A stretch of 64,000 nt of DNA from Bacillus cereus. GTDB taxonomy: Bacteria; Bacillota; Bacilli; Bacillales; Bacillaceae_G. Below the pieces are notes generated by a model that did not search any database, was not told the origin of the DNA, and saw only the letters and a list, made by a program, of their open reading frames with translations. The DNA is taken from contig NZ_CP089518.1 in assembly GCF_025917685.1 (NCBI RefSeq), positions 3,845,001-3,909,000 of the forward strand. The letters run 5' to 3'. The translations under genes were made by a program, and so were the position numbers. Shown here piece by piece: positions 1 through 10,825 of this stretch; positions within the stretch are counted from its first letter, which is position 1; each line of letters begins with the position of its first letter.

Positions 1-314
1 TCCATAGCCTCTCATCCCCTATATGTATTTTGATATGATTATATCATTTTATAAGTTGATTTGTTTTAAAATTTTGATTTTTCTTAACATATTTGTTAAT
101 TATTTGTTAACAACTAATAATAAATGTTACAGATTTCCGAAATGATTGTAAACCCTGTACCAAATTTCCTTCATGCAGTATACAATGAATACGGATTACA
201 AAGAAATTAAAAAACACTTCACTAGACGGACAACTATCGCAAAATACAGCATATAATCCATACTATCTATGTTTACAAATAAGTGATCATTACTTTAGTA
301 GGAGGAAGATAAAA

Positions 315-515
315 ATGGCGGGTACTACGCTTGTTTTAAAAGAAGAAAATTTGGTTGTGCTAGAAAACGTTGAAAAATCAGTATACGAAGAACTGCAACA
401 TAAAGCAGGGGAAGATAACTGCACATGTGCTGTAAATGAATCCGTTGTCCATCTCGGCAAAGTATCTTCCGTACTTTGGAACGAAGATGAAATAGATTGG
501 GAATACGGTTATTAA
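315..515 (+). CDS. Small acidic protein of unknown function (66 aa)
   Basis: The start ATG follows a strong ribosome binding site (AGGAGGAAG) and the reading frame ends just before a terminator, so this looks like a real single-gene unit. The protein is short, soluble and acidic, with two cysteines close together (CTC) in the middle and an acidic, aromatic C-terminus (EDEIDWEYGY). There is no signal peptide or membrane segment. I do not recognise a family. The roughly 300 bases upstream are AT-rich and hold no gene that I can support. It lies directly upstream of patA but is separated from it by a terminator. Confidence 0.65.
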   Translation: MAGTTLVLKEENLVVLENVEKSVYEELQHKAGEDNCTCAVNESVVHLGKVSSVLWNEDEIDWEYGY

Positions 516-539
516 AAAGTCGCTTTCAGCGGCTTTTTT
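514..539 (+). terminator. Intrinsic terminator after the 66-aa gene
   Basis: A short GC stem (GTCGC/GCGGC) is flanked by an A-run and a T-run directly after the stop codon. It separates this gene from patA. Confidence 0.7.
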
Positions 540-632
540 CTTTTCTCTCTTTCTAAATAACATATGCAAAGCGTAATCATAGAAAATATGATAAAATGGA
601 CTTAATTTTCAAACGGAAGAAAGGGAGATACA

Positions 633-1796
633 ATGGAACAATTCATTAATCCTAGAGTGAAGGACATCCAAATTTCTGGAATTCGCCAGTTTTCTAATAT
701 GATTCAAAGCTATGATAATCTTATCTCTTTAACAATTGGGCAACCCGATTTCCCTACACCTTCTCTAGTAAAAGAAGCAGCTAAACGGGCCATTACAGAA
801 AATTATACAAGCTATACACATAACGCTGGTTTACTAGAATTACGCAAGGCAGCTTGTAACTTTGTAAAGGACAACTACAATTTACATTATTCACCTGAAA
901 ACGAAACCATTGTTACAATCGGTGCTAGTGAAGCGATCGATGTTGCATTCCGAACTATTTTAGAACCAGGAACGGAAGTAATTTTACCTGCTCCTATTTA
1001 CCCTGGTTACGAGCCGATTATTCGACTATGTGGTGCAACTCCTATTTTTATAGATGTTCGTGAAACTGGATTTCGTTTAACAGCTGAAGCATTGCAAAAT
1101 GCAATTACAGAACGAACAAGATGCGTCGTTTTACCGTATCCTTCTAATCCAACTGGTGTTACCTTATCAAAAGAAGAATTAGAAGATATTGTATCTGTCT
1201 TAAAAGATAAAAATATTTTCGTTCTTTCTGATGAAATTTATAGTGAACTTGTATATGAAGAAAAACACACATCTATCGCTCATTTCCCAGAAATGCGTGA
1301 TAAGGCGATTGTCATTAACGGATTATCAAAATCACATTCTATGACCGGCTGGCGTATCGGACTTTTATTTGCTCCAGAATATTTAGCAAAACACATATTA
1401 AAAGTTCATCAATACAATGTTACATGTGCTACTTCAATCGCTCAATATGCTGCAATCGAAGCTTTAACAGCTGCTAAAGATGCCCCGAAGATGATGCGCT
1501 ATCAATACAAAAAACGCCGTGATTACGTATATAATAGACTCATTCAAATGGGTTTAACGGTTGAGAAACCAACAGGTGCATTTTATTTATTCCCATATGT
1601 TGGACATTTAACATCTTCATCATTTAATTTTGCACTTGATCTTGTAAAAGAAGCCGGGCTAGCCGTTGTTCCTGGGACAGCATTTTCGGAATACGGTGAA
1701 GGCTACCTTCGCCTTTCCTATGCTTATAGCATCGAAACTTTAAAAGAAGGCTGTGACCGTTTAGAAGCCTTTCTAAAGCAAAAAGCTAAGAGTTAA
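633..1796 (+). CDS. patA: PLP-dependent aminotransferase PatA
   Basis: This is a fold-type I class I/II aminotransferase of 387 residues. B. subtilis PatA is assigned as an N-acetyl-LL-diaminopimelate aminotransferase of lysine synthesis, with activity on aromatic amino acids too. The sequence follows the PatA pattern: ISLTIGQPDFPTP near the N-terminus, YPSNPTG for substrate and cofactor contact, SDEIYSEL, and the Schiff-base lysine in INGLSKSHSMTGWRIG. It closes with YGEGYLRLSYA, including the substrate carboxylate-binding Arg. The length is normal for the family. The start is preceded by AAGGGAG. It converges on malR and shares a terminator with it. The exact substrate is inferred from similarity. 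Confidence 0.88.
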   Translation: MEQFINPRVKDIQISGIRQFSNMIQSYDNLISLTIGQPDFPTPSLVKEAAKRAITENYTSYTHNAGLLELRKAACNFVKDNYNLHYSPENETIVTIGASEAIDVAFRTILEPGTEVILPAPIYPGYEPIIRLCGATPIFIDVRETGFRLTAEALQNAITERTRCVVLPYPSNPTGVTLSKEELEDIVSVLKDKNIFVLSDEIYSELVYEEKHTSIAHFPEMRDKAIVINGLSKSHSMTGWRIGLLFAPEYLAKHILKVHQYNVTCATSIAQYAAIEALTAAKDAPKMMRYQYKKRRDYVYNRLIQMGLTVEKPTGAFYLFPYVGHLTSSSFNFALDLVKEAGLAVVPGTAFSEYGEGYLRLSYAYSIETLKEGCDRLEAFLKQKAKS

Positions 1797-1811
1797 ACTC
1801 TTAGCTTTTTT
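1781..1811. terminator. Bidirectional terminator between patA and malR
   Basis: AAAAGCTAAGAGTT and AACTCTTAGCTTTT form a near-perfect hairpin with A/T tracts on both sides. The patA stop codon lies inside it, and the malR stop codon abuts it from the other strand. Confidence 0.85.
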
Positions 1812-2833
1812 CATGCATAACGATCACAAGTTTGACGCTTCAGTAATTTATGTGGAATAATGATACACTTTGCAGTTGACTCCGCATTCTCTACTTTATC
1901 AACTAAAGCTTTTGCTGCTTCATATCCTAGCTGATATATATTCACATCAACTGTCGAAAGCGGAGGACTCGCAATTTCTGATAATAAAGCATTATTAAAG
2001 CTTACAATAGAAACATCCTTCGGTACAACGAATCCTTTTTTAGAAAGTGCGCTTAATACACCAAGTCCAATTAAATCATCCGTTGCCATAATTGCCGTCG
2101 GTGGTTGCTTCAGTCCCATTAACTCCTCAACAGCTTGTTGACCACTTTCCCTTGAAAAATCAAAATGTAAAATATACTCTTTCGGTAATACAATGTCTGC
2201 TAGTTTTAAAGCATCACTCATACCGGCTAAACGATCTCTCGTTACAAGTAAATCTGATCCACCACCAATGAACGCGATCTGTTTATGGCCTAGTGAAATT
2301 AAATATTCTGCTACTTCTCTTGCAGCCGTATAATTGTCATTATCTACATATGTAATTTCATCTTTTCGATCATATGGTTTTCCAATTAAAACGAACGGGA
2401 AGTTTTGGTCATGCAAGTATTGAATAATCCGATCGTTCTCTCTTGAATATAAAAGAATAATACCACCGATTTGACGCCCTTGTACCATTTTTACAACACC
2501 ATTAAAAATTTCATCTTCCGTTTCACCAGTCGACATATAAAGCGCGTACCCTTCTACATGTGCAAATGAACTAATTCCTCTTATAACTTCTGGGAAAAAC
2601 GGATTTTGAAAAGCTTTACTTGCAGAGCTCGGCATAACAAGACCAAGTGTCTTCGTCGTTTGGTTCGCAAGGTTTCTTGCATTTAAATTTGGATGATACC
2701 CTAATTCACTCATTACTTTTCGAACACGGCGCTTTGTCTTTTCACTTATACTTGGATTATCAGCAATTACACGAGAAACAGTTGATGGTGCTACGTTCGC
2801 CTTCTTCGCCACATCTTTAATTGTAACTGTCAT
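1811..2833 (-). CDS. malR: LacI-family maltose regulator MalR
   Basis: This is a LacI/GalR-type repressor of 340 residues. The N-terminal helix-turn-helix reads TIKDVAKKANVAPSTVSRVI, followed by the hinge helix (HPNLNARNLANQ) and a periplasmic-binding-protein-like sugar domain from about residue 60. The ATG follows an AAGGAGGGG site. It lies downstream of malE-malF-malG on the same strand, so I infer that it regulates this locus. Palindromic GAAAACGTTTGC-type sites, typical of LacI/CcpA proteins, sit upstream of malE, the amylase gene, malL and msmX. A bcr1 repeat lies just upstream of this gene and separates it from malG. The name MalR rests on context. Confidence 0.82.
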   Translation of the reverse strand: MTVTIKDVAKKANVAPSTVSRVIADNPSISEKTKRRVRKVMSELGYHPNLNARNLANQTTKTLGLVMPSSASKAFQNPFFPEVIRGISSFAHVEGYALYMSTGETEDEIFNGVVKMVQGRQIGGIILLYSRENDRIIQYLHDQNFPFVLIGKPYDRKDEITYVDNDNYTAAREVAEYLISLGHKQIAFIGGGSDLLVTRDRLAGMSDALKLADIVLPKEYILHFDFSRESGQQAVEELMGLKQPPTAIMATDDLIGLGVLSALSKKGFVVPKDVSIVSFNNALLSEIASPPLSTVDVNIYQLGYEAAKALVDKVENAESTAKCIIIPHKLLKRQTCDRYA

Positions 2834-2873
2834 AAAAATCCCCTCCTTTCACGTCTCTGCCATTTTCATATAT

Positions 2874-3033
2874 TTTATCCCGCTATTTGCCGGGCAGTAA
2901 GACCCCCACCTCAAAATTCAGCGAAAGCAAAGAAGTTAGGTGTGGGGTCGGGCTGCCCGTAAAAGCCCGATTGGTGAAGGCTAATAATCAGTGGGGATGA
3001 ACAACAACCCCACTGATTAAAGCTTCACTTTAT
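2874..3033 (+). repeat. bcr1-type repeat, copy 1 (about 150 bp)
   Basis: A 150-bp unit runs from CCCGCTATTTGC to AGCTTCAC and is flanked on both sides by TTTAT (2874-2878 and 3029-3033). Near one end TAATCAGTGGGG pairs with CCCCACTGATTA, so transcripts can fold. The same unit recurs at 14775, 18622 and, shortened, 22871. It agrees with what I know of the bcr1 element of the B. cereus group, which often carries TTTAT flanks. Here it sits between malG and malR. The rest of the malG-malR gap (3034-3203) is AT-rich with no gene. Confidence 0.8.
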
Positions 3034-3203
3034 CTTGCACTCGTTGCAAGTCATAGGGTAAGTCATAGACTTTCATTTATTTATTCTATCTTGCAAAACT
3101 TATCATATTCTCCCTCTCCATGTATTGTAAGGGATATAGCTCTTTTTTCCTATACTATAATATACTATTTATTTCACTTCTTTTCATATGCGATGTCAAA
3201 TCT

Positions 3204-3245
3204 CTTTTCATCTCTCTATAAATTTTTTTATAGAGAGATGAAAAG
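3204..3245. repeat. 17-bp perfect inverted repeat downstream of malG
   Basis: CTTTTCATCTCTCTATA at 3204-3220 is perfectly complementary to 3229-3245 around an eight-base loop. There is no T-tract beyond it on the malG strand, so it is not a standard terminator. It may protect the 3' end of the transcript. It sits next to the terminator at 3242-3270. Confidence 0.6.
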
Positions 3246-3270
3246 AAAAATGGGACATAATGTCCCATTT
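3242..3270 (-). terminator. Terminator of the malEFG transcript
   Basis: AAATGGGACAT/ATGTCCCATTT forms an 11-bp stem followed on the minus strand by TTCTTTT. It lies immediately after the malG stop codon. Confidence 0.75.
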
Positions 3271-3271
3271 C

Positions 3272-4114
3272 TCATCCTTTCGTACCTCCAGCTGTTAAAC
3301 CAGAAATAAAGTATTTTTGTAGTGATAAGAATAAAATCGAAATCGGGATTGCAATTAATACCGAACCGGCTGCAAACGTTGTAAATTCATTACCAAATTT
3401 CTTCGCTACCATTTCATAGAGTCCAACTGCTAAAGTATAATTTTCCGGTGTGCGCAAAATAATACTCGCTAAAATGAAATCTGTAAATGGACCGATGAAA
3501 GTGAATAACGCTACAACTGCCACGATTGGCTTTGCAAGTGGCATAATGATTTGCCAAAAAATACGGAAATGTCCAGCTCCATCCATACGAGCTGATTCAT
3601 CCAACTCTTTCGGAATCGTATCAAAATACCCTTTCATAAGCCATGTATTCATAGGGATTGCTCCGCCTACATAAATTAAAATTAATGCAAGATGTGTATC
3701 GATTAATCCTGTTAACTGCGCTAATACGTATAGTGCGATTAACGCTGCAAAGTTCGGAATCATTTGCAGAATTAAAAATGTTAATAAACCATTCTTTCTT
3801 CCAACAAAACGATATCTCGAAAATGCATAAGCAGTAAAACTAATTGCTAACACTGAGAAAATCATCGTTAAAACACTTACTTTTAATGTGTTTTTATACC
3901 ATAGTAAATAATTACTATTCTCTAAATCTAATAACTTACGATAATGATCTAACGTTGCATTTTGCGGAATAATACTTGATCCAGATAAACTATCACCCGG
4001 ATTAAACGATGAGCCAATAATCCATAATAATGGATAGAAAATGATGGCACACATTACGAAAATAACGAAATAACTTAATGAGAGACGTAACATCTTTTGT
4101 CTTTTAATATTCAT
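3272..4114 (-). CDS. malG: Maltodextrin ABC transporter permease MalG
   Basis: This is an inner-membrane permease of 280 residues, the partner of MalF in the maltose/maltodextrin importer. It has six hydrophobic segments starting with the N-terminal helix SLSYFVIFVMCAIIFYPLLW. The EAA loop that docks onto the ATPase reads DESARMDGAGHFRIFWQIIMPLAKP near residue 170. Its start codon lies directly against the malF stop codon, so the two are translated from one message in the order malE-malF-malG. It corresponds to MalD of B. subtilis. Family membership is sure. The substrate is inferred from the neighbouring amylases. Confidence 0.88.
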   Translation of the reverse strand: MNIKRQKMLRLSLSYFVIFVMCAIIFYPLLWIIGSSFNPGDSLSGSSIIPQNATLDHYRKLLDLENSNYLLWYKNTLKVSVLTMIFSVLAISFTAYAFSRYRFVGRKNGLLTFLILQMIPNFAALIALYVLAQLTGLIDTHLALILIYVGGAIPMNTWLMKGYFDTIPKELDESARMDGAGHFRIFWQIIMPLAKPIVAVVALFTFIGPFTDFILASIILRTPENYTLAVGLYEMVAKKFGNEFTTFAAGSVLIAIPISILFLSLQKYFISGLTAGGTKG

Positions 4115-5416
4115 TTACATCATATCCTCTTCTTGGAATGATTTTGTTCTCTTAAATTGCCATAACGCAACTGTAATAACGATTAACGATAAAATCATTG
4201 TAAGAGCTGCGGCTTTCCCGTACTGCGCCGAAGTCATCGTTAACTTATAAATCCATGAAATTAAAATATCTGTTCCACCTGCATCTTGTCCAGCTACAGC
4301 AGGACCTCCGCCGTTAAATAGATAGATGATACTAAAGTTATTAAAGTTAAACGTATATTGCGTAATTAATATTGGTGCTGTTGCATATAGAACAAGTGGC
4401 AATGTAATTTTACGGAACTGTTGCCAAGCTGTAGCTCCATCTACTGTAGCCGCTTCATATAATTCTCCTGGAATCGATTGCAATATACCTGTCGTCATTG
4501 CGAAGACGAACGGGAATCCAAGCCACGTTTGAATCATAATTAAAGCGATTTTTGCCCAAAATGGATCTGTCATCCAAGCAATCTTTTCAATTCCGAATAA
4601 AGCTAATACTTGGTTATTAATTGCTCCAAATGTTTCATTAAACATACCAGAGAAGACAAGGATAGACACGAATGCTGGAACAGCCCACGGTAAAATGAAA
4701 ATTGTTCGAATAACAGCCTTCCCTTTAATCCCAGGCTGATTTACGATAATTGCTAAAAAAATACCAAGTGCAACTTGTAGTGTTGTTGCAACGAATGTCC
4801 AAATGACAGTCCAAGAGAATACACTTAAAAATGTCTCTCTCCACATTGGTAATGTGAAAATATCAATAAAGTTTTTAAAGCCCACCCAATCTACTAATTT
4901 AGCTGGAGGAGAGTGATATAAATCGTAGTTCGTAAATCCAATTAAAATTACGAAAATGATTGGAAATACAACAACAAAGATAAGCAATAGAAAACCTGGT
5001 GAAACCATTAAATATGGAAAACCTTGATCTAATAAGTTACGATATTGCTCTTTTACTGAGTTTAATGGTGTTCCTATGTCACGCTTCTTTCCATTTTGGT
5101 ATGCATCATATAAGTTAAATGCATATATCCCCAGTCCAAACACTATGACGATAAGTGCCAAAATCCCTTCTACTAATAGAAAGACAGAATGGTCACGTGG
5201 AACTTCTGTACCGAGTGTTACAATTCCCCATAACCCCATATTTAACAAATCAGCAAATGCTACAATGAACGAACCTGTTAATACTAGAAAAATAAGACCT
5301 TTAACATATTGTTTATTATATAGTTGACCAATGCCTGGAATAATTGATAACATGGTCGCCATTTTCCTATGCTTTGAACCGTTTAACTCTTTTGCTGGCT
5401 CCATAGATGTTTGCAT
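4115..5416 (-). CDS. malF: Maltodextrin ABC transporter permease MalF
   Basis: This is the larger permease of the importer, 433 residues, and corresponds to MalC of B. subtilis. Beyond the six helices of the transport core it has an N-terminal extension with extra membrane segments that begins with SIIPGIGQLYNKQYVKG, as is usual for Bacillus MalF-type proteins. The EAA loop reads YEAATVDGATAWQQFRKITLPLV near residue 320. The ATG follows GGGGGAAGG. It lies between malE and malG on the same strand with a 76-base gap to malE. No ATPase gene sits in this operon. The MsmX-type ATPase at 10826 is the likely energy subunit. Confidence 0.87.
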   Translation of the reverse strand: MQTSMEPAKELNGSKHRKMATMLSIIPGIGQLYNKQYVKGLIFLVLTGSFIVAFADLLNMGLWGIVTLGTEVPRDHSVFLLVEGILALIVIVFGLGIYAFNLYDAYQNGKKRDIGTPLNSVKEQYRNLLDQGFPYLMVSPGFLLLIFVVVFPIIFVILIGFTNYDLYHSPPAKLVDWVGFKNFIDIFTLPMWRETFLSVFSWTVIWTFVATTLQVALGIFLAIIVNQPGIKGKAVIRTIFILPWAVPAFVSILVFSGMFNETFGAINNQVLALFGIEKIAWMTDPFWAKIALIMIQTWLGFPFVFAMTTGILQSIPGELYEAATVDGATAWQQFRKITLPLVLYATAPILITQYTFNFNNFSIIYLFNGGGPAVAGQDAGGTDILISWIYKLTMTSAQYGKAAALTMILSLIVITVALWQFKRTKSFQEEDMM

Positions 5417-5492
5417 GTTCCTTCCCCCTTTTTTCTTCCTACTTGGAAGGGAGAGAATTCGTGCCTCTTATATTCGAGGCACGAATTTCACC

Positions 5493-6752
5493 TTATTTTT
5501 TATTGCTGTGGTTTGCCTCAATATTCCCTTTAATTTGCTTCACTGCATTATCAAGTGCTGCTTTTGGTGCTTCTTTATCTGTAACAACTAACTGAAGAGC
5601 GTCTCCAGCTGGTTTCCATACTTCTTGCATTTCCGGAATATTCGGCATTGGAACTCCATTTTCTGATTGAGTTGCAACTGCTTTTGCAGCTTCATTATCT
5701 TTAATAATTGGATCTTCCATTACTGATTTTACTGGAGGAATTTCTTTTGTTTTCTCAAATCGAATTTTTGCATTTTCTTCATTAGTTACCCACTCAGTGA
5801 ATTTTGTAGCTAAATCATTTTGTTTAGAGAAGCTTGTTACATGCCATCCTTTTACCCCAACAAATGTTTTCATCGGTTGACCATTTGGTAATTTCGGCAT
5901 TGGAGCAACACCATAATCAATTCCGTTCTTTTCCATCGCTTGGAACGCCCACGGTCCGTTCATGATAGACGCTGCTTTTCCTTCATTGAATAATCCGTCA
6001 GCAGCAGGGCCACCAGATTCACCAATAATACCTTTCGGGAATAACTTTTCTTTGTACCATTTTTGAAGATATTCAGCACCTTGTACTGCTCCACTATTAT
6101 TCAATCCAACATCACCTGCATTTGGCTTTCCGTCTTTCTCACCAAATACATATCCGCCCATACCTGCCATAAACGCGTTAGCAAAGTAGAAGTTATCTCC
6201 TAATGCTAAAAATCCGTACTTGCCATCCTTCGTAAAGTCTTTTGAGAAGTTAAACAGCTCATCCATCGTTTCTGGTGCTTTTTGCATTAATTTTTTATTG
6301 TAAATAAAAACTGGTGTTTCAATTGCTTTTGGTAAACCATATAATTTTCCGTTATATGTCTGTGCTTCTATTGATAAGTCAGTAAATTTACTCTTCACAG
6401 CATCATCTGCTTTTACTTCAGAAAGTAAGCCTTCTGTTACTGCATTTCCAATTTGATCGTGTGGCAATGTTACAACATCCGGCCCCGTCCCCGCAGGTCC
6501 ATCAAGACGTAACTTCTTCACTTGATCTGTCATTTGCATTTCAACAACTTTAACTTTTACTTTATATTTTTCCTCAAAGCTTTTCACGGCTGGTTCTAAA
6601 CCAACACCTTTTTTATCATCTTCCCAGACGAGAAGGTCATAATCTTTCTTCTCTTTACTTGCTTCCTTTTTCCCTGAATCTTTCGGTCCACATGCAGATA
6701 ACATACCGATTGACAATGCTGAAATCGTTAATAGTGATAATGCTTTCTTCAT
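5493..6752 (-). CDS. malE: Maltodextrin-binding lipoprotein MalE
   Basis: This is the extracellular solute receptor of the importer, 419 residues. A type II signal peptide ends in the lipobox LSAC, so Cys21 should be lipidated and anchor the protein outside the membrane. The mature part is a family 1 solute-binding protein (YDLLVWEDDKKGVGLEPAVKSFEEKYKVKVKV, then GPDVVTLPHDQIG and GPWAFQAMEKNGIDYGVAPMP). It is the first gene of malE-malF-malG. Two GAAAACGTTTGC sites lie in its promoter region, which is shared with the divergent amylase gene. It resembles B. subtilis MdxE (CymE). Confidence 0.9.
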   Translation of the reverse strand: MKKALSLLTISALSIGMLSACGPKDSGKKEASKEKKDYDLLVWEDDKKGVGLEPAVKSFEEKYKVKVKVVEMQMTDQVKKLRLDGPAGTGPDVVTLPHDQIGNAVTEGLLSEVKADDAVKSKFTDLSIEAQTYNGKLYGLPKAIETPVFIYNKKLMQKAPETMDELFNFSKDFTKDGKYGFLALGDNFYFANAFMAGMGGYVFGEKDGKPNAGDVGLNNSGAVQGAEYLQKWYKEKLFPKGIIGESGGPAADGLFNEGKAASIMNGPWAFQAMEKNGIDYGVAPMPKLPNGQPMKTFVGVKGWHVTSFSKQNDLATKFTEWVTNEENAKIRFEKTKEIPPVKSVMEDPIIKDNEAAKAVATQSENGVPMPNIPEMQEVWKPAGDALQLVVTDKEAPKAALDNAVKQIKGNIEANHSNKK

Positions 6753-6792
6753 CCCAAAAAACCTCCCTAAATTGTCTATGTACCTAAGAAAT

Positions 6793-6860
6793 TGAAAACG
6801 TTTGCATTCGATAGTTTAATAGAAGCGCAAACAATATCATAATCTATGAAAACGTTTGCG
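6793..6860. promoter_or_regulatory. Two cre/MalR-type operators upstream of malE
   Basis: TGAAAACGTTTGCA (6793-6806) and TGAAAACGTTTGCG (6847-6860) are imperfect palindromes that match the cre consensus TGWAANCGNTNWCA with one or two mismatches. They lie 41-108 bases upstream of the malE start. LacI-family repressors such as MalR and CcpA bind such sites. Which protein binds cannot be told from sequence. Confidence 0.7.
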
Positions 6861-6998
6861 CTATTTGTCTATCATTATACATCCTTTTATTCATTTTGCA
6901 AATATTAATTTTCAAAATAATCTTCTCATACTCTTTATTCATTGACTTTATATAAAATGAATACTACTCTTATAAGCAATATTAAAGTTATGTGAAAG

Positions 6999-7012
6999 GA
7001 AATCGTTTGCAA
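6999..7012. promoter_or_regulatory. cre/MalR-type operator upstream of the amylase gene
   Basis: GGAAATCGTTTGCA matches the cre consensus with two mismatches, 66 bases before the start of the amylase gene. It would place this gene under the same control as malE. Confidence 0.5.
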
Positions 7013-7062
7013 CATAATCTTTATTATTTCGTTTTAGGTAACAATATGTATAGAGATATTAA

Positions 7063-8838
<1,776 letters not shown>

Positions 8839-8840
8839 TA

Positions 8841-8877
8841 GAAAAAGCCTTATGCCAGGGTGGCATAAGGCTTTTTC
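8841..8877. terminator. Bidirectional terminator between the amylase gene and malL
   Basis: A 17-bp perfect stem (GAAAAAGCCTTATGCCA and its complement) encloses three bases, with A and T tracts at its ends. It serves both convergent genes. Confidence 0.9.
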
Positions 8878-10554
8878 TTATTTCAATTTAAATACCATTG
8901 CTTCATACGGTCGTAATATAATATTTTCTATCGATACATTTTCTACGTCATAATTGTGTATTAATAACTCTGATTCGTTATAAATAATGTCCTCAGGTAA
9001 TTCGAATACACATTCATCCGCAGTGAAGTTTGCAATCACCAGAAGCTTTTCTTCTCCATATGTTCTTACATATGCAAAAATTGAAGGATTATTTTCTAGT
9101 ATTAAATCGTATGATCCATACACAACTATTTCATTATTTTTACGTAATTCAATCAATTTTTTATAGTAATAAAAAATTGATTCTTCGTCTTGAATCGCCT
9201 GTTTCACATTAATTTCTTTGTAGTTAGGGTTTACCGCTATCCAAGGCTCACCCGTTGTGAATCCAGCATGTTTCTTATCATCCCACTGCATTGGCGTTCT
9301 AGCATTATCTCGGCCCTTTATATAAATAGATTGCATCACTTTATCTATATTTTCACCGTGCTCTATAACTTTTTCTTTATACATATTTAGCGTTTCAATA
9401 TCTCGATATTCATCAATGGATTCAAATCGAACGTTAGTCATTCCGATTTCTTCTCCTTGATAAATATACGGTGTCCCCTTCATCATATGAAGTACTGTCG
9501 CTAACATTTTCGCTGATTCATTTCGATAAGCTCCATCATTCCCGAAACGTGATACAACACGCGGCTGGTCATGGTTATTCCAATAAAGGCTATTCCAGCC
9601 TGTTTGCTCTAATGCTTTTTGCCATTTTGTTAAGTTTTCTTTCAGAGTAAGGAGTGAGCACGGTTTTACATCCCATTTCCCACCTTCTCCAGAATCTAAA
9701 TCCATATGTTCAAATTGGAATACCATTTGTAGTTCTTTTCTAGCTTCACCTGTATATAATTTAGCCTCTTCTGTCGTTACACCTGGCATTTCCCCAACCG
9801 TCATAATGTCATAATGAGACAATACTTCTTCATTCATTTCATGCAAATATTTGTGAATGTTCGGACCGTTCATAAAATGTTTATGCCCTGAAACATATCC
9901 TTCTTCATCCGTTTCAACAGCTGGTAAACCTTCTTCTTTAGAAATAAAATTAATAACATCCATACGGAATCCATCAATTCCTTTTTCTAACCAAAACTTC
10001 ATCATGCCATAAACATCTTGTCTTACCTTTGCATTATCCCAGTTTAAATCTGGTTGTTTTTTAGAAAACAGATGTAGATAATATTCGTCTGTCATTTCAT
10101 CATATTGCCATGCAGAGCCACTAAACGCTGCTCCCCAGTTATTCGGCTCTTTCCCTTCACTTCCAGGACGCCATATATAATAGTCTCTATATTTATTATC
10201 TTTCGATTGACGTGATTCAATAAACCAATTATGTTCATCTGAAGTATGATTAACAACTAAGTCCATCATAAGCTTCATATTACGTTTATGCATTTCATGT
10301 AATAGTTCATCCCAATCTTCCATTGTTCCGAACTCATTCATAATTTTACAATAATCACTTATATCATAACCATTATCATCATTTGGAGATTCATAGACTG
10401 GTGATAACCAAATTACATCAATACCTAATTCTTTTAAGTAATCTAGCTTTGAAAGAATGCCACGAAGATCCCCTATGCCATCACCGTTACTATCCATAAA
10501 ACTACGAGGATAAATTTGATATACTACACTTTCTTTCCACCATTGTTTTTCCAT
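8878..10554 (-). CDS. malL: Oligo-1,6-glucosidase / alpha-glucosidase MalL
   Basis: This GH13 enzyme releases glucose from isomalto- and malto-oligosaccharides in the cytoplasm. I place the start at MEKQWWKESVVYQIYPRSF, which gives 558 residues, the length of the crystallised B. cereus oligo-1,6-glucosidase, and has a GGGG ribosome site; an ATG six codons upstream is less likely. Catalytic residues are visible: Asp in GFRMDVINF (about 199), Glu in MTVGEMPG (about 255) and Asp in NNHDQPR (about 329). It is divergent from msmX, and the intergenic stretch carries three cre-like sites. It finishes the breakdown of sugars imported by the mal system. Confidence 0.93.
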   Translation of the reverse strand: MEKQWWKESVVYQIYPRSFMDSNGDGIGDLRGILSKLDYLKELGIDVIWLSPVYESPNDDNGYDISDYCKIMNEFGTMEDWDELLHEMHKRNMKLMMDLVVNHTSDEHNWFIESRQSKDNKYRDYYIWRPGSEGKEPNNWGAAFSGSAWQYDEMTDEYYLHLFSKKQPDLNWDNAKVRQDVYGMMKFWLEKGIDGFRMDVINFISKEEGLPAVETDEEGYVSGHKHFMNGPNIHKYLHEMNEEVLSHYDIMTVGEMPGVTTEEAKLYTGEARKELQMVFQFEHMDLDSGEGGKWDVKPCSLLTLKENLTKWQKALEQTGWNSLYWNNHDQPRVVSRFGNDGAYRNESAKMLATVLHMMKGTPYIYQGEEIGMTNVRFESIDEYRDIETLNMYKEKVIEHGENIDKVMQSIYIKGRDNARTPMQWDDKKHAGFTTGEPWIAVNPNYKEINVKQAIQDEESIFYYYKKLIELRKNNEIVVYGSYDLILENNPSIFAYVRTYGEEKLLVIANFTADECVFELPEDIIYNESELLIHNYDVENVSIENIILRPYEAMVFKLK

Positions 10555-10600
10555 TATGCTACCCCATTTCATCTATACTATAATTTTTTCTTTTTTAAGG

Positions 10601-10803
10601 CGCAAACGTTTTCATTACTGAATGATAACAGATTCTATCTTAATTTAAAATAGCGCTTACAATATTTATTCTTCTTTTTCTAAGAAAACGAGCGAAAGTT
10701 ACTATATTTTCTTGCAAAAATGAAAACGTTTTATTTTTTTCTAGTGTTTTTATTTCTTTTTTGAATCTATTCGTTTATAATGAACTTAAAGAAAACGTTT
10801 GCA
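10601..10803. promoter_or_regulatory. Three cre/MalR-type sites between malL and msmX
   Basis: CGCAAACGTTTTCA (10601-10614), TGAAAACGTTTTAT (10721-10734, weaker) and AGAAAACGTTTGCA (10790-10803) lie in the divergent intergenic region. The last lies just upstream of the msmX ribosome site, where a bound repressor would block transcription. The first is close to the malL start. Confidence 0.62.
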
Positions 10804-10825
10804 TAAATTTCTAGGGGGAAATATC

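Noticed and set aside
1..60. Possible start of a minus-strand gene at position 5 (ATG after GAGAGG)
   Set aside because: Only five bases of it would lie in the window, so nothing can be supported.
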